Assembly: GCF_900167435.1 (NCBI RefSeq)
Contig: NZ_FUWS01000005.1
Span: 38,916-102,915, forward strand
DNA from: Marinactinospora thermotolerans DSM 45154
Lineage (GTDB): Bacteria; Actinomycetota; Actinomycetes; Streptosporangiales; Streptosporangiaceae
DNA length: 64,000 nt
Direction: 5' to 3'
Shown here: one piece after another, positions 62,740-64,000 of the stretch
Numbering within the stretch: position 1 is the stretch's first letter
Layout: every line of letters starts with the position of its first letter
Made by a program: the position numbers and the translations under genes
The notes under the pieces: model-generated
Databases searched by the model: none
Seen by the model: the letters and a program-made list of their open reading frames with translations, nothing else
What the model was told of the DNA's origin: nothing

Positions 62740-64000
62740 GTGCCCGAGCTGCACGAGACCATGAACATCTTCGCGGACTCCAAGGAGGACGGAGCGCACC
62801 CGCCCATGCCCGCGATGAGCGAGGTCACCAAGGAGCCCTGGCTCACGCACGGGTACTACCACTTCGGCAAGGTGTGGAACTGGCACAAGTTCGAGAACAT
62901 GAACTTGTGGTTCAGCTGGAACGAGACGGTCGGTTACTACACGACGACGGACTATTCCGGTTACTGGTTCGAACCGAATCTGTACGCGGCGGACTCGATC
63001 GAGAACAAGTTCCGGCAGCGGCTGATCGACCTGCGCAACGTCATGGTGGTCGGCACCTCGGTAAGTTCCCAGAACTACTCGACCCAGACGCACTGGGACA
63101 TCGCGTCCCTAATCGCGAAGGCGGACGACTTCTTCGTCACCCAGCGCGACGGCATCTTCGAACAGTTCAAGAAAATCGACGTCCCGGACAGCCCGATGCA
63201 GGGCGACGGCGCCGCAGCGTTCGCCGCCCACCTGTACAAGCTGGGCACCTACCTCGAGTCGCTGACCCAGCAACTGGACGCCTTCCACAACGCCGTCAAC
63301 GATGTGCGTCCGGGCATCTTGAGCGCGATCAGGACGCTGGCTCAGCAGATCGACAACTGGAACGCCAACTACAAGGGCATCTACGACCTCGTCTACGACT
63401 GGTACAACACCGCCAACGCCAACATCCGGTTCAACGAACCCCGTGACCAGATGGAAGTCCTCGTCAACCCGGACACGAACGACTGGGGCATCGTGGGTGA
63501 CGCGCCGACCGACGCCCGGGTCAACGCGCTGCTGCACGACCGCTGGCGGAAGCAGCTCGACGGCGTCGTCGACGCCGCCGTAGAGCTGCACGAGAAGATG
63601 GGCACCCACTACGACTCCATCGCCGGCCGGGTCCCGCGCATCCTCCCTATCGCGGGCAACCAGCCGCCGGGGTACACACCGCCTGGCGGCGAGGGCGGTC
63701 CGGGCGGTCCGGGCGGTCCCGGCGGCGACAATCCGTGGAATGACCCGCCGGACTGGCTCAACGAGTACCTGAACACTCCGCCGCCCAAGCTGGAGTTCGG
63801 TCCGCCGCCGGACTACCAGGTCCCGCCCCCTCCGGGCCCGGGGCCGGGCAGCGGCATGCCGCCGCCTGGCGGCGGCAACTTCCAGCCGCCCCCCATGCAG
63901 TCCTTCAGCGGCCCGGGGGCGGGCAGCAGCATGCCGCCCCCGCCCGGAAGCGACTACCAGCCGCCGCCCATTGAGTCCAGCGGCCCGGGGGCGGGCAGCA
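62740..64000 (+). CDS. Large putative type VII substrate with proline-rich repeats (3' end outside window)
   Basis: An open frame of at least 420 residues from GTG 62740 (GAGGAGGAG upstream), running past the end of the window. The first 110 residues are Trp/Tyr/Phe-rich (HFGKVWNWHKFENMNLWFSW). Residues about 115-300 are helical, resembling a long WXG100/PPE-like bundle (QLDAFHNAVNDVRPGILSAIRTLAQ). From about 308 the protein becomes Pro/Gly-rich, with a run of GGP and then 23- to 24-residue repeats (GPGAGSSMPPPPGSDYQPPP). I do not recognise the family. Its place behind the WXG100 pair suggests a co-secreted effector or cell-surface protein. Confidence 0.7.
   Translation, partial: MPELHETMNIFADSKEDGAHPPMPAMSEVTKEPWLTHGYYHFGKVWNWHKFENMNLWFSWNETVGYYTTTDYSGYWFEPNLYAADSIENKFRQRLIDLRNVMVVGTSVSSQNYSTQTHWDIASLIAKADDFFVTQRDGIFEQFKKIDVPDSPMQGDGAAAFAAHLYKLGTYLESLTQQLDAFHNAVNDVRPGILSAIRTLAQQIDNWNANYKGIYDLVYDWYNTANANIRFNEPRDQMEVLVNPDTNDWGIVGDAPTDARVNALLHDRWRKQLDGVVDAAVELHEKMGTHYDSIAGRVPRILPIAGNQPPGYTPPGGEGGPGGPGGPGGDNPWNDPPDWLNEYLNTPPPKLEFGPPPDYQVPPPPGPGPGSGMPPPGGGNFQPPPMQSFSGPGAGSSMPPPPGSDYQPPPIESSGPGAGS
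63841..64000 (+). repeat. 69- and 72-bp tandem repeats encoding proline-rich units
   Basis: Unit 1 (63841-63909) and unit 2 (63910-63981) share the plan GPG-x-G-x-MPPP-x-G-x-x-(F/Y)QPPP; a third unit starts at 63982. The repeats stay in frame, and more copies are probably beyond the window. Confidence 0.75.

Overview
The window is a 64-kb piece of a high-GC actinomycete chromosome. Frequent GTG starts, dense back-to-back genes and perfect GC-rich hairpins between operons fit this. The gene order of the left part (coiled-coil protein, SCO5389-type protein, nucS, the F1Fo ATP synthase operon, wecA, tsaC, prmC, prfA, rpmE, rho, thrB, thrC, hom, lysA, nrtL) matches the Streptomyces core. A filamentous actinomycete is therefore likely; a member of the Nocardiopsaceae is my best guess, by inference only.

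Layout. 0-13 kb: a DivIVA-type coiled-coil protein, small hydrolase, dehydrogenase and flavin-oxidoreductase genes, the mismatch endonuclease nucS, a secreted M28 peptidase, and a FadR-type regulator divergent from a dicarboxylate carrier plus a fused carboxyltransferase. 13-23 kb, minus strand: wecA, then atpI-atpZ-atpB-E-F-H-A-G-D-C and a DUF2550 protein. 23-39 kb, mostly minus strand: translation and threonylcarbamoyl genes (rpmE, prfA, prmC, tsaC), a secreted serine hydrolase, lactate permease, rho, and the aspartate-family genes nrtL-lysA-hom-thrC-thrB, ending at a response regulator and tRNA-Arg(CCG).

Right of the tRNA the content becomes accessory. A DsbA-type oxidoreductase and a scar of gene remnants (39.6-41.0 kb) are followed by a complete-looking minus-strand Tad/Flp pilus operon (41.1-52.5 kb): lipoprotein, a secreted protein with WDAID repeats, cpaB, tadZ, tadA, tadB, tadC, flp pilin, three TadE/G-like pseudopilins, and a giant OmpA-domain membrane protein. 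A 961-bp regulatory gap separates it from a type VII (ESX-like) secretion locus: a mycosin, eccC (minus strand), then eccD, eccB, a WXG100 pair, and a large proline-rich putative substrate that runs off the end. No EccE is seen inside the window.

The most striking observation is that the only mycosin of the locus has replaced all three residues of the subtilisin catalytic triad, so it looks like a pseudoprotease that may keep only the structural role known for MycP. Others are the WDAID pentapeptide array in the Tad locus, palindromes between eccC and eccD and in the Tad/T7SS gap, a Zur-box-like palindrome upstream of nucS, and the gene-remnant junction next to tRNA-Arg.
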